Below, in pieces: positions 32,641 through 40,796 of a stretch of 44,816 nucleotides of DNA; the stretch's first letter is position 1, and the number at the start of each line of letters is the position of its first letter. The position numbers and the translations under genes were made by a program. The notes under the pieces are model-generated. The model did no database searches, was not told the origin of the DNA, and saw only the letters and a list, made by a program, of their open reading frames with translations. Source of the DNA: a bacterium UBP2_UBA5202 (GTDB lineage: Bacteria; Edwardsbacteria; AC1; EtOH8); assembly GCA_002412795.1 (NCBI GenBank), contig DHVS01000019.1:1-44816 (forward strand), read 5' to 3'.

Positions 32641-33804
32641 TTACTTGTTCGATAAGGCTTTTTCTATCCGGTCGGCCGCATCGGCCAGGTTCTCGATGGT
32701 GTTGGCGTAGCTGAAGCGGACGTAGCCCTCACCCTCGGCCCCGAAATTGGCCCCGGCCAAAGCGCAGATCCCGCAGTCGTTAAGCAGGAAGTCGGTGAAC
32801 CTGCGGGAGTCCATCCCGGTCTGCTTGATGTTGACGAAGATGTAGAAGGCCCCGGCCGGCTTGCGGCAGGATACCTTCGGTATTTTATTTATCCTGTCCA
32901 CAATATAGTCACGGCGCTTCTTGAACTCGGTCATCATGGCGGTGACCTCGTCCTGCGGGCCTTTCAGGGCCTCGATGCAGGCGATCTGGCTGAAGGTGGC
33001 GGTGCAGGAGTTGATGTTGGTCATCAGCTGGGCCATGTGATCCACCAGCGCCGTGGGCATCAGGCCGTAGCCCACCCGCCAGCCGGTCATGGCGTAGGTC
33101 TTGGAATAGCCGTTGAGGATGATGGTCAGGTCCTTCATGCCGTCAAACTGGGCAATGCTCTCGAACCTGCCCTCGTAGATCATCCGGTCATAGATCTCAT
33201 CGGCCAGCACCGGGATGTTATTATTGACCGCAATGTCGGCCACCGCCTTCAGGTCGTCTTTGGTCAGGATCCCGCCGGTGGGGTTGTGGGGCGAGTTAAT
33301 GATGATCAGTTTTGTCTTCTTGGTGATCTTGGATTTCAGTTCGTTGACGTCCAGCCTGAAATCGTTGGCTTCCCGCAGCGGCAGCGGCACCGGCACCCCG
33401 CCGTTGAACTTGACCATGGACTGGTAGATGGGAAAGCCGGGGTCCGGCACCAGGCACTCGTCGCCCTCCTCCAGCAGGGCGGTGATGGCGAAGGACATGA
33501 TGGGCTTGGCGCCGGGGGTCACCACCACGTTCTCCGGCCCGTACTGGACGCCGATCTGCTTGGAGTAGTACTCGGCGATGGCCTTGCGGTGCTCGGGCAG
33601 TCCGGCCGACGGCCCGTAGTGGGTCATGCCGGCGTCCAGGGCCTTCTTGGCGGCTTCCTTGATGTTCTTGGGGGTGTCAAAATCCGGCTCGCCGATCTCC
33701 AGGTGGATGATCTTCTTGCCCTCGGCCTCCAGTTTCTTGGCCTTGGCCATCATCTCGAAGGCTGTCTCGACCTTCAGTTTTTCCATCTTGGCTGCAAATT
33801 TCAT
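32641..33804 (-). CDS. Pyridoxal-phosphate aspartate/aromatic aminotransferase
   Basis: The 387-residue protein is a typical aminotransferase subfamily I gamma member, usually annotated AspC/AspB: EIGEPDFDTPKNIKEAA, YGPSAGLPEHRKAIAEYY, VTPGAKPIMSFAI, NSPHNPTGGI, VLADEIYDRMIY and PLP lysine in NGYSKTYAMTGWRVGY. The C-terminal Arg in YVRFSYAN is present for substrate binding. It exchanges amino groups between aspartate (or related amino acids) and 2-oxoglutarate. A type A repeat lies just upstream of its start. Confidence 0.95.
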   Translation of the reverse strand: MKFAAKMEKLKVETAFEMMAKAKKLEAEGKKIIHLEIGEPDFDTPKNIKEAAKKALDAGMTHYGPSAGLPEHRKAIAEYYSKQIGVQYGPENVVVTPGAKPIMSFAITALLEEGDECLVPDPGFPIYQSMVKFNGGVPVPLPLREANDFRLDVNELKSKITKKTKLIIINSPHNPTGGILTKDDLKAVADIAVNNNIPVLADEIYDRMIYEGRFESIAQFDGMKDLTIILNGYSKTYAMTGWRVGYGLMPTALVDHMAQLMTNINSCTATFSQIACIEALKGPQDEVTAMMTEFKKRRDYIVDRINKIPKVSCRKPAGAFYIFVNIKQTGMDSRRFTDFLLNDCGICALAGANFGAEGEGYVRFSYANTIENLADAADRIEKALSNK

Positions 33805-33824
33805 ATGTCTCCTATAGGTTTTTC

Positions 33825-33908
33825 TTTGCCACTAAGACTCTAAGGCACAAATAAATAATAACTCCTAATTATGGAAAACCCTTTGTACCTTGGTGCCTTT
33901 GTGGCAGA
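33825..33908. repeat. Type A intergenic inverted repeat
   Basis: The left arm GCCACTAAGACTCTAAGGCA pairs with the right arm TACCTTGGTGCCTTTGTGGC. It occupies almost the whole gap, 21 nt from the aminotransferase start and 11 nt from the next stop. Confidence 0.75.
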
Positions 33909-33918
33909 TTAAATTATT

Positions 33919-34521
33919 TTACCTTAGCATGCCTTTGCGGATATTACCCAAGCCAATTTCGTAGCCCAGTCCAAGTGTTATCATGTTTCTTTCAACATTC
34001 CATATCCTTGACCAAGCGGTCCAATCAACGGTCAGATATAATTTTGTTTTGGGAATATTGCCATGGAAACCAAAAACAATATCGTAAGCCGGTTCTTCCT
34101 TGAAATCGGCCTCTGTCCAATAATAACCCGGGCTGCTGCAGAAATCTTCTATAACAGAGATATGATACGTACGGACCCTTTTAAACCGATAAATCATATG
34201 AGGTCCCATATTCTTACCTAACCCCAAAGTTATTGAACCGCCATAGGCATACTGATGCATATCTTCACTGACTATTCTGTATTCCGGTATACCAAAGTAA
34301 CTTGGCAATTTATCATATTTATAGTATTCAAGCAAAATAGACGTGCTTAGTAGTAAGTATTTTCCGGCCCGCACTCCTGTTTCATATTGGTAAGCCTTTC
34401 CTCCTGAATTGCCCGGATCATAGAATTTACCATAGTTTACTTGGCTCCTCAAGCTGATCGGCAAGGCAAAAACCATTGACCACGTCGACAGACAGAAAAT
34501 TACCAGAAAAGTTTTCTTCAT
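33919..34521 (-). CDS. Uncharacterised exported protein, possibly a small barrel
   Basis: From the ATG at 34521 (GGAGAG ribosome-binding site) the product is 200 residues with a signal peptide MKKTFLVIFCLSTWSMVFAL. The mature part has many aromatic, alternating residues and glycines (YGKFYDPGNSGGKAYQYETG, YAYGGSITLGLGKN, KLYLTVDWTAW) and ends ITLGLGYEIGLGNIRKGMLR, like a small outer-membrane beta-barrel. No family recognised. Base use is somewhat AT-rich. Confidence 0.7.
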   Translation of the reverse strand: MKKTFLVIFCLSTWSMVFALPISLRSQVNYGKFYDPGNSGGKAYQYETGVRAGKYLLLSTSILLEYYKYDKLPSYFGIPEYRIVSEDMHQYAYGGSITLGLGKNMGPHMIYRFKRVRTYHISVIEDFCSSPGYYWTEADFKEEPAYDIVFGFHGNIPKTKLYLTVDWTAWSRIWNVERNMITLGLGYEIGLGNIRKGMLR

Positions 34522-34547
34522 GGTATTTCTCTCCGTTATATTTTGCC

Positions 34548-34640
34548 CACGCTTGCGCGCCAAAGCGCTTCAGCGCGCAGGCACGAAATACACGAAAACC
34601 AAAATATATATATTTTCGTGTTATTTAGTGCGTTTTAGTG
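34548..34640. repeat. Intergenic palindromes (type C)
   Basis: GCGCGC...GCGCGC flanks at 34553-34580, then CACGAAATACACGAAAACC / TATTTTCGTGTTATTTAGTG at 34582-34629 pair imperfectly. TTTAGTGCGTTTTAGTGGG is nearly repeated at 28330. Confidence 0.5.
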
Positions 34641-34648
34641 GGTAAGGT

Positions 34649-34921
34649 TTATAATTTCCCAAGTATGGCCAGGATGCCCATCACTATGAACAGCCCCCCG
34701 GCGATGTAATGCATGATGTTCTGCGGTATGACCTTGATGATGGCCTGCCCGAACAGCGCCCCGATCAGGGTGACGCAGACCAGGGCCAGGCTGCCGCCCA
34801 AAAAGACCGAGAGCCAGCTCTTGGATTCGGCGCTCATGGTGATCACGGCCAGTTGGGTCTTGTCGCCCAGCTCGGCCAGGAACAGGGTGACGAAAGCGGC
34901 GCCAAAGATTTTCCAGTTCAT
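34649..34921 (-). CDS. Single-domain TMEM165/GDT1 (UPF0016) transporter
   Basis: The 90-residue membrane protein carries one copy of the family motif E-x-G-D-K-T (ELGDKT, residues 17-22) and three hydrophobic segments. Known GDT1/TMEM165/MneA relatives move Mn2+ or Ca2+ and usually contain two such repeats; single-repeat forms pair up as homo- or heterodimers. No second half is found nearby. A strong AAGGGGAGT ribosome-binding site precedes the ATG. The start overlaps the stop of the AT-rich metalloprotease gene by 4 nt. Confidence 0.9.
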   Translation of the reverse strand: MNWKIFGAAFVTLFLAELGDKTQLAVITMSAESKSWLSVFLGGSLALVCVTLIGALFGQAIIKVIPQNIMHYIAGGLFIVMGILAILGKL

Positions 34922-35601
34922 ACTCCCCTTTTTACTATCAATCTAAAGTAAAGTAGTTTAATGAAATCTAAAATCTTCAAGAAATAAAATAATTGATAAT
35001 ACGATATTTTCTTATATTTTGAGACTATGGCAATGGTTTGAACAATTGAATCAGTATCAATATATCCTATTTTATGCTTTTCAACATCATAGAGATCGCC
35101 TGTAAATGTAGATACCGTTCTTGTTACTTTAGTTACTATTGGATAATAACCTTTATATAAAATATGCCCAAAGCCAAGATAAATAGCGAGAATATCAGTA
35201 AACACTTCTTTATCAAAATATTTGTTCTCAATTTGCTTTTCATCTATTAACAAATGCACCAGCTCGTGAATTAATATAGCAATTACATTTATCTCATTAT
35301 AATATGTTTTTTTATTGATTTTTATTTCTTTATTATAAATTCCACTTGATGTATAAACGCCCGCCCAACCATCTCTTATTTCGCCGCTAAATGAAACCTT
35401 GATCTTTTTCGTAAGCCCCAAATATGCTGTTAAATGGTCAGATATTTTATTTATTGCAGATTCCGATAAATCTCTCCTGTATTCCCCAACCAATTTATTC
35501 GGTAATTTATATATAACTTTCCTGGTGAGTAAGGTCTCACTTTTTTTATCAATATCATGAATAACTAAATTTAAATAATAAGTGTCCATATTTATATCCA
35601 T
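34918..35601 (-). CDS. Putative gluzincin-type zinc metalloprotease, AT-rich
   Basis: The 227-residue product contains HELVH (residues 112-116) followed 15 residues later by E132-x-x-x-D136, the zinc-ligand layout of gluzincins. There is no signal peptide; a hydrophobic helix near the C-terminus (FLKILDFIKLLYFRLIV) may touch the membrane. Target unknown. The gene is extremely AT-rich (6 G/C in 60 at 35281-35340), unlike all neighbours, and lies between tktC and the GDT1 gene, with a 4-nt overlap to the latter, so it was probably acquired. No clear ribosome-binding site is seen; an alternative ATG is at 35589. Confidence 0.75.
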   Translation of the reverse strand: MDINMDTYYLNLVIHDIDKKSETLLTRKVIYKLPNKLVGEYRRDLSESAINKISDHLTAYLGLTKKIKVSFSGEIRDGWAGVYTSSGIYNKEIKINKKTYYNEINVIAILIHELVHLLIDEKQIENKYFDKEVFTDILAIYLGFGHILYKGYYPIVTKVTRTVSTFTGDLYDVEKHKIGYIDTDSIVQTIAIVSKYKKISYYQLFYFLKILDFIKLLYFRLIVKRGV

Positions 35602-35642
35602 TAATATAGTGCTTGAAATTGTTTATCTGCGTAATCGTTCGA

Positions 35643-36641
35643 CTAACGCTCACGACGGCGTCTGCGTATGGTTTTCTCTGCGGCCTTCACTATATCCCCA
35701 TCCATCAAATGATACTTCTTCAGCAACTCCCACGGCTGGCCAGACTCTCCAAATGTATCCCTTACCCCTACCATCTCCATCGGCACCGGACAGTTCTGCG
35801 AGACCACTTCCGCCACGGCCGAGCCGAAGCCGGCCATCAGCTGGTGTTCCTCGGCGGTAACTATGCACCTGGTCTCTTTGGCCGCCTTGATGACGGCCTT
35901 CTTGTCTATCGGCTTCACGGTATGCAGGTTTATCACCCGGGTCGAGATGCCCTTCTTTTGCAGTTTCTCCGCCGCCACCAGCGACAGATAGACCATCAGC
36001 CCGCAAGCGAAGATGGTCACATCCTTGCCCTGGCGGCAGGTCTGGGCTTTGCCGTAATGGAACGGGGTCTTGTCAGTGGTGATCACCGGCACTGGCTCGC
36101 GGCCCAGCCGGATATACACCGGACCTTTTATCTTGGCCGCTTCCAGCGTGGCCTTATATGCTTGGTTGGAATCGCAGGGGACGATCACCCGCATGTTGGG
36201 CAGGACCCGCATCAATGCTATCTCTTCCAGTGCCTGGTGGGTGGCGCCGTCCGGGCCTACTGAGAGACCGCCGTGCGCGCCGATGATCTTGACGTTCAGG
36301 TCTCCGTAGCAGATGGAGGTGCGGATCTGGTCCCAGGCCCGTCCGGCCAGAAAGACCCCGTAGGTGTTGACAAAGGGTATCTTCCCGGCCAATGACAGCC
36401 CCCCGGCCATGACCAGCATGTTCTGCTCGGCTATGCCGATGTCAAAAAAGCGCTGGGGATATTTCTCCTGAAATTTTCCACTGAGGGTGGACTTGGCCAG
36501 ATCGGCGTCCAGCACCACCACATCCGGGTTGACCCGCCCCAGTTCCAGCAAAGCCTCGGCATAGCCGAAGCGGGTGGGCTTCTGCTCGATGGTCTTGAAG
36601 TTCAGGTCCGTGACCAAATGGTATTTATTATTCTGTTTCAT
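35643..36641 (-). CDS. Transketolase, C-terminal subunit
   Basis: The 332-residue product covers the pyrimidine-binding and C-terminal domains of transketolase: YAEALLELGRVNPDVVVLDA, FFDIGIAEQNMLVMAGGLSL (catalytic Glu in GIAEQN), and GAHGGLSVGPDGATHQALEE. With the N-terminal subunit (38562-39371) it should form a complete thiamine-diphosphate enzyme moving two-carbon units in the pentose-phosphate pathway. Unusually, the two halves are separated by an aldo/keto reductase and a lipoprotein gene. Confidence 0.95.
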   Translation of the reverse strand: MKQNNKYHLVTDLNFKTIEQKPTRFGYAEALLELGRVNPDVVVLDADLAKSTLSGKFQEKYPQRFFDIGIAEQNMLVMAGGLSLAGKIPFVNTYGVFLAGRAWDQIRTSICYGDLNVKIIGAHGGLSVGPDGATHQALEEIALMRVLPNMRVIVPCDSNQAYKATLEAAKIKGPVYIRLGREPVPVITTDKTPFHYGKAQTCRQGKDVTIFACGLMVYLSLVAAEKLQKKGISTRVINLHTVKPIDKKAVIKAAKETRCIVTAEEHQLMAGFGSAVAEVVSQNCPVPMEMVGVRDTFGESGQPWELLKKYHLMDGDIVKAAEKTIRRRRRER

Positions 36642-36652
36642 CGTTTACACTT

Positions 36653-36760
36653 GTCATTCTGAGCCCGGCCCCTTGCCCGTCAAATCGAAGAATGTTTTTC
36701 TGTCTCATATTAATCACAGTCATCCTGAGACTTGCTCCCTGCTTAACTGGCCGAAGGATC
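36653..36760. repeat. Two degenerate GTCAT(T/C)CTGAG...CGAAG elements
   Basis: GTCATTCTGAG...TCGAAGAATG (36653-36694) and GTCATCCTGAG...CGAAGGATC (36719-36760) are two tandem small inverted elements of one type. The second runs into the stop codon of the lipoprotein gene. Confidence 0.6.
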
Positions 36761-37343
36761 AGTACTGCGCCACTCCCAATCTGACCTCAAAGGGAAAATT
36801 CCAGATCTCCAGCACCGATGGCTTTTGGGCCTTGCTTACCTCTCCGGTATCCTGGTTGTAGTAGTAAACAAACAACCGGGCGTGGACGATCTTTCCCAAA
36901 ACTGTGCCGTTGGCCCGGATGTCCATGGAGTTTATCAGTATTTCGGCGGAGCCTTCGCCTTCCTTGGTCGAATAACCCATCACCATGCCTTCCTTGGTGG
37001 AAGGACGGTAGGGAGGACGGAAGCTCAGTTCAAAACCCCGTGTGTTCTTGTCAAAACTTATTATCTTCCCGGTCTCAACATTCCAGGGATCAAAATAAAG
37101 CTCCATGCCCGGAAGCGGCCGCTGGCTGTTGCTCATCAGGGGATACAGTATTTCCACCGCTTTGATCTCTTCCGGGTTCCCGATCTCCCGGCCGTGCACA
37201 TATCCCTGGGCCACACCCGGCTCCCAGACGTATTTGTAACCGTCCAGGCTCATCTGAAAATCTTTTTTAAGGTCCGGGTGGTAGGTGCAGCCCAGACCGG
37301 CGGACATCAGCAACAAAAGAGCTATTGAGACCAGGCGCCTCAT
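36759..37343 (-). CDS. Uncharacterised lipoprotein
   Basis: The 194-residue product starts at ATG 37343, overlapping the reductase stop by 4 nt. Its signal MRRLVSIALLLLMSAGLG precedes Cys19, a lipobox-like site. The mature part contains two aromatic-rich stretches (GYKYVWEPGVAQGYVHG, LYFDPWNVETGKIISF) and ends in a beta-like segment EIWNFPFEVRLGVAQY. No family recognised. An upstream in-frame extension belongs to the reductase gene and is rejected. Confidence 0.75.
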   Translation of the reverse strand: MRRLVSIALLLLMSAGLGCTYHPDLKKDFQMSLDGYKYVWEPGVAQGYVHGREIGNPEEIKAVEILYPLMSNSQRPLPGMELYFDPWNVETGKIISFDKNTRGFELSFRPPYRPSTKEGMVMGYSTKEGEGSAEILINSMDIRANGTVLGKIVHARLFVYYYNQDTGEVSKAQKPSVLEIWNFPFEVRLGVAQY

Positions 37344-38473
37344 TTTTTGGCCAGGGCCTCCCTCACCTTTTTCAGCTCGGCCCGGATGCTTATCCCCTGG
37401 GGGCATTTCTTTTCACAGACCCCGCAATTGATGCAGTTCTCGGCCCGTTCGGCCGGTTTGAACCAGTTCCAGTAGAAGAAGGCCGGGTTCCCGAAATTTC
37501 CGTAGCGGTAGCCGTCGTTGTAAAGTTCGAAGTTGCGGGGGATGTTGACCCCGGCCGGGCAGGGCAGGCAGTACTTGCAGTTGGTGCAGTTGATGTCAAC
37601 CATCCGGTTGTAAAGGGACCGCACCCGGTCGATGGTTTTAAGTTCTTCGGCCGAGAATGATCCGGCCCGGGCCTGATCGGCGATCTTCAGGTTCTCCTCC
37701 ACCTGCTCCATGGTGCTCATCCCGGAAAGCAGCAGCGGGACTTTTGAGTCATTCCAGACCCAGCGCAGGGCCCAGGAGACCGGGCTGCCGCCGTCACCGG
37801 CGTCGAGAATGGTTTTCACCTGTTCCGGCGGCTGGGCCAGGCGCCCGCCCTTAAGGGGCTCCATCACTATCACGGAGATGCCCCGGGAGGCCGCGTGCTT
37901 CAGGCCTTTCAGGCCGGCCTGGGTGGTGGTGTCCATGAAATTATACTGGATCTGGCAGAAATCCCAGTCGTGATCGTCGCAGATCTTTATAAAATCAGAA
38001 CATGGACCGTGGAAGGAGAACCCCAGGCTGCCGATGGTCCCCCTGGCCATCTGCTTTTTGGCCCAGCGCAGCACCCCCAGTTCTTTCATCTTGTTCCAGA
38101 CCCCGCGGTTCAGCGAATGCAGCAGGTAGTAGTCTATCCGCTTGTCGTCCAGCCGGGCCAGCTGTTCGGCCAGCAGCCGGTCCATGTCGTCACGGGAATT
38201 GACCAGCCAGGTCGGCATCTTGTCGGCCAGCCGCACTTTTTCCCGGTAACCGCCCTTGAGGGCCTGCCCCACCAACGCTTCGCTGGTCCCGCCGTGATAG
38301 GGATAGGCGGTGTCGACGTAATTGATCCCGCCTTCGATCCCCCTGCGGATCATGGCAGTGGCCAGGGGCTGGTCTATCTGCTTCATGTCGTTGTTCAGGA
38401 TGGGCAGGCGCATGGCCCCAAAGCCCAGGACCGAAACGTTGAACTTGTCTTTTCCGAATTGGCGGTATTGCAT
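37340..38473 (-). CDS. Aldo/keto reductase with C-terminal 4Fe-4S ferredoxin domain
   Basis: The 377-residue protein begins MQYRQFGKDKFNVSVLGFGA, the usual start of this group (an ATG 12 nt further up is also possible). The aldo/keto reductase barrel has VDTAYPYHGGTSE (catalytic Asp/Tyr) and LADKMPTW (Lys). The last 100 residues hold two cysteine clusters, CTNCKYCLPCP and CINCGVCEKKCP, of a ferredoxin-like domain. Such enzymes are thought to pass electrons between ferredoxin-type carriers and small carbonyl compounds in anaerobes; the substrate is unknown. It lies between the two transketolase halves. Confidence 0.93.
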   Translation of the reverse strand: MQYRQFGKDKFNVSVLGFGAMRLPILNNDMKQIDQPLATAMIRRGIEGGINYVDTAYPYHGGTSEALVGQALKGGYREKVRLADKMPTWLVNSRDDMDRLLAEQLARLDDKRIDYYLLHSLNRGVWNKMKELGVLRWAKKQMARGTIGSLGFSFHGPCSDFIKICDDHDWDFCQIQYNFMDTTTQAGLKGLKHAASRGISVIVMEPLKGGRLAQPPEQVKTILDAGDGGSPVSWALRWVWNDSKVPLLLSGMSTMEQVEENLKIADQARAGSFSAEELKTIDRVRSLYNRMVDINCTNCKYCLPCPAGVNIPRNFELYNDGYRYGNFGNPAFFYWNWFKPAERAENCINCGVCEKKCPQGISIRAELKKVREALAKK

Positions 38474-38495
38474 GTAATTTACCATTTACTGTTTA

Positions 38496-38543
38496 CGTCA
38501 TTGCGAGACCGGCTTCCTGCCTTACGAACGCGGCAATCTGCGC
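38496..38543. repeat. GTCATTGCGAG...GCGGCAATCT element
   Basis: GTCATTGCGAG at 38497 and CGCGGCAATC at 38530 form an imperfect inverted element in the reductase-tktN gap, of a type common in intergenic regions of environmental genomes. Confidence 0.5.
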
Positions 38544-38561
38544 TTTATTTTCCGTTATCAG

Positions 38562-39371
38562 TCACTTGAGCTCCGCCATCGCCTTTTCATATTCCTCTTT
38601 GTTCGGCGCCCGGCCGTGCCATTCCGCCCGGTTCTCCATGAAGGAGACCCCCCTGCCCTTGACGGTTCGGGCCAGGATCACCGTCGGCTTGTCCTTGATG
38701 CCCCGGGCAAAATCAAAGGCCCGGATCAGGTGCTGGATGTTGTGGCCGTCCACCTCTATCACCTGCCAGCGGAAGGCCCGCCATTTGTCGGCCAGGGGCT
38801 CGATCCCCATCACCTTCTCCACCGGCCCGTCTATCTGCAGGTTGTTGTGGTCCACTATGGCGCAGAGGTTGTTCAGTTTGAAATGCCCGGCGGCCATGGC
38901 CGCCTCCCAGACCTGTCCCTCCTGCAGTTCGCCGTCGCCCAGCAGGCAGAAGACCCGGCCGGGCTTTTGGTCCATCTTCAGTCCCAAGGCGGTGCCGGCC
39001 GCCAGCGAAAGCCCCTGCCCCAGCGAACCGCTGGAAGCCTCGACCCCCGGTGTTTTCAGGCGATGGGGATGCCCTTGCAATTGTGATCCCAGATGACGGA
39101 AGGCCTTTAAAAGCGACCTGTCAAAATACCCGGCTTCGGCCAGCGCGGCATACAGCACCGGACAGGCGTGCCCCTTGGAAAGGTAGAACCGGTCACGTCC
39201 TTCCCAGCCGGGATCTTTGGGCTGGTGCTGCAGGGTGTGAAAATAAAGAACGGCCATTATCTCGGCTGAGGATAACGACCCTCCGGGATGGCCCGAGCCG
39301 GCGCAGTATGTCATCTCAATGATGTCGCGCCGGATCTGCCTGGCCTGGTTCTTTATGTTTTCGGTATTCAT
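38562..39371 (-). CDS. Transketolase, N-terminal subunit
   Basis: The 269-residue protein is the thiamine-diphosphate-binding half of transketolase: CAGSGHPGGSLSSAEIMAVL (conserved His), GHACPVLYAALAEAG, and the GDG...N motif in LLGDGELQEGQVWEAAMAAG, then VDHNNLQIDG. Length is right for split transketolases of archaea and anaerobes. Its partner subunit lies at 35643-36641. Confidence 0.96.
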   Translation of the reverse strand: MNTENIKNQARQIRRDIIEMTYCAGSGHPGGSLSSAEIMAVLYFHTLQHQPKDPGWEGRDRFYLSKGHACPVLYAALAEAGYFDRSLLKAFRHLGSQLQGHPHRLKTPGVEASSGSLGQGLSLAAGTALGLKMDQKPGRVFCLLGDGELQEGQVWEAAMAAGHFKLNNLCAIVDHNNLQIDGPVEKVMGIEPLADKWRAFRWQVIEVDGHNIQHLIRAFDFARGIKDKPTVILARTVKGRGVSFMENRAEWHGRAPNKEEYEKAMAELK

Positions 39372-39426
39372 ACCTGCTTGAATTTGGCCGGTATTAATAA
39401 TAAGGTCCGTATATACGTAGCATTTT

Positions 39427-39501
39427 AATTAGGAATCCATGAAACCACGAATACTTAACCATGGAAACCCTGATTGATTCCTGCGTTCCTGGATTCCTTA
39501 T
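39427..39501. repeat. Type B intergenic inverted repeat
   Basis: The left arm TTAGGAATCCATGAAACCAC pairs with the right arm ATTCCTGCGTTCCTGGATTC plus CTTAT. It fills the gap upstream of the transketolase N-terminal subunit. Confidence 0.75.
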
Positions 39502-39575
39502 AGAATAAATTCCTTTGTTTTCGGCCGTTATGTAATTAACTGCTCTGGTTAATATTATGTCATTGCCTGTCGTAC

Positions 39576-40220
39576 TTATTTCTTAACCTTGGCCCAGTCG
39601 TCCAGGAATTTTTTGATCCCGGCGTCGGTCAGCGGGTGCTGGGCCAGCATCTTCAGCACGTTGAAGGGCACGGTGGCGATATGGGCCCCCAGCTTGGCGC
39701 AGTCCAGCACATGCAGCGGGGTCCTTAGACTGGCCGCCAGGATCTGGGTGGCAAAACCGTAATTGTCGTAGATCTGGACGATCTCCTCTATCAGGTCCAT
39801 CCCGTATTCCGAGACATCGTCCAGCCTTCCCACGAATGGGCTGATGAAGGTGGCCCCGGCCTTGGCGGCCAGCAGGGCCTGGTTGGCCGAGAACACCAGG
39901 GTGATGTGGGTCTTGATGCCCCGGGCCGACAGGATCTTGACCGCCTTCAGCCCCTCCAGCGTCATGGGGATCTTGATCACCACGTTGGGATGGATCTTGA
40001 TCAGCGGCTCCGCTTCCAGGATCATGTCCGGGGCCTTTTCGCTGATCACCTCGGCCGAGACCGGCCCGTCCACGATGGCGCAGATCTCCTTGACCACCGT
40101 GGCAAAGTCACGGCCCTCCTTGGCGATCAGGCTGGGGTTGGTGGTCACGCCGTCGATGATGCCCCAGCTGGCGGCTTCTTTGATCTCGGCGATGTTGGCG
40201 GTATCGATGAACAGCTTCAT
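39576..40220 (-). CDS. Fructose-6-phosphate aldolase/transaldolase (TalC/MipB type)
   Basis: The 214-residue enzyme matches the small transaldolase family: MKLFIDTANIAEIKEAASWG, VTTNPSLIAKEG, HPNVVIKIPMTLEGLKAVK with Schiff-base K83, and VFSANQALLAAKAGATFISP. It interconverts sugar phosphates, either as transaldolase or as fructose-6-phosphate aldolase; the sequence does not decide which. Next to transketolase it likely completes the non-oxidative pentose-phosphate pathway. Length is normal. Confidence 0.95.
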   Translation of the reverse strand: MKLFIDTANIAEIKEAASWGIIDGVTTNPSLIAKEGRDFATVVKEICAIVDGPVSAEVISEKAPDMILEAEPLIKIHPNVVIKIPMTLEGLKAVKILSARGIKTHITLVFSANQALLAAKAGATFISPFVGRLDDVSEYGMDLIEEIVQIYDNYGFATQILAASLRTPLHVLDCAKLGAHIATVPFNVLKMLAQHPLTDAGIKKFLDDWAKVKK

Positions 40221-40234
40221 TGGGAAAAGCTCCT

Positions 40235-40320
40235 TTTCTTTTTAGGACGCTGATTTACGCAGATTATACATATTTCGATCCAATATTTTTTCGGAGGAAT
40301 CAGCAACAATCAGTGGGAAT
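40235..40320. other. Short gap with GCTGATT/AATCAGC words
   Basis: GACGCTGATTTACGCAGATTATACATA... and AATCAGCAACAATCAG are partly complementary and recall the type D words at 16976-17102. No gene is seen. Confidence 0.35.
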
Positions 40321-40335
40321 CTCGGTTCCTTGGGT

Positions 40336-40605
40336 TTAAAACCATTTCAGCAGATAGGCCATCAGCACAATGCCCAGCAGGGCGATGATGTTAAGTTTAA
40401 GGGTGAAGCCCAGGGTCAGGGTCATCACCAGCAGATTAATCGTCAGCGGCGGGTTGACCCCCGGGGTGATGGCATTGGTGAAAAAATCACGCACCACGCC
40501 CGAAGGCAGGATGTATCCCACCAGGTCGCCCAGGCCGCTGCCCAGCAGGGCTCCGCCCAGGATGATCAGCAGGTAAAACCCCGCCCCCCGTTTTTTAAGC
40601 GCCAT
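40336..40605 (-). CDS. DUF4321 small membrane protein
   Basis: The 89-residue protein has a basic N-terminus, a Gly-rich helix (FYLLIILGGALLGSGLGDLV), a short polar loop with PSGVVRDFFTNAI, and two further hydrophobic helices ending LLKWF. The pattern, including PPLTINLLVMTLTLGFTLKL, matches DUF4321. The function is unknown. It stands alone between repeats. Confidence 0.88.
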   Translation of the reverse strand: MALKKRGAGFYLLIILGGALLGSGLGDLVGYILPSGVVRDFFTNAITPGVNPPLTINLLVMTLTLGFTLKLNIIALLGIVLMAYLLKWF

Positions 40606-40653
40606 GTTATATTTCCTTCGTTATTAATGGGGTCAATAAATAAGTAACATTTT

Positions 40654-40730
40654 TTATTAGGAATCCATGAAGCCATGAATACTAAACTGTGTGAACCCGA
40701 TTGATTCCTGCTTTCCTGGCTTCCTCATAA
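40654..40730. repeat. Type B intergenic inverted repeat
   Basis: The left arm TTAGGAATCCATGAAGCCAT pairs with the right arm ATTCCTGCTTTCCTGGCTTC plus CTCATAA. The centre is AT-rich and not paired. Nothing else is seen in 40606-40796. Confidence 0.75.
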
Positions 40731-40796
40731 AATAAATTTGTTTCCCATTAGAGTGCTAGGCTTCAAATTAAGTGACCTGTTTAATATTATCTGTTC

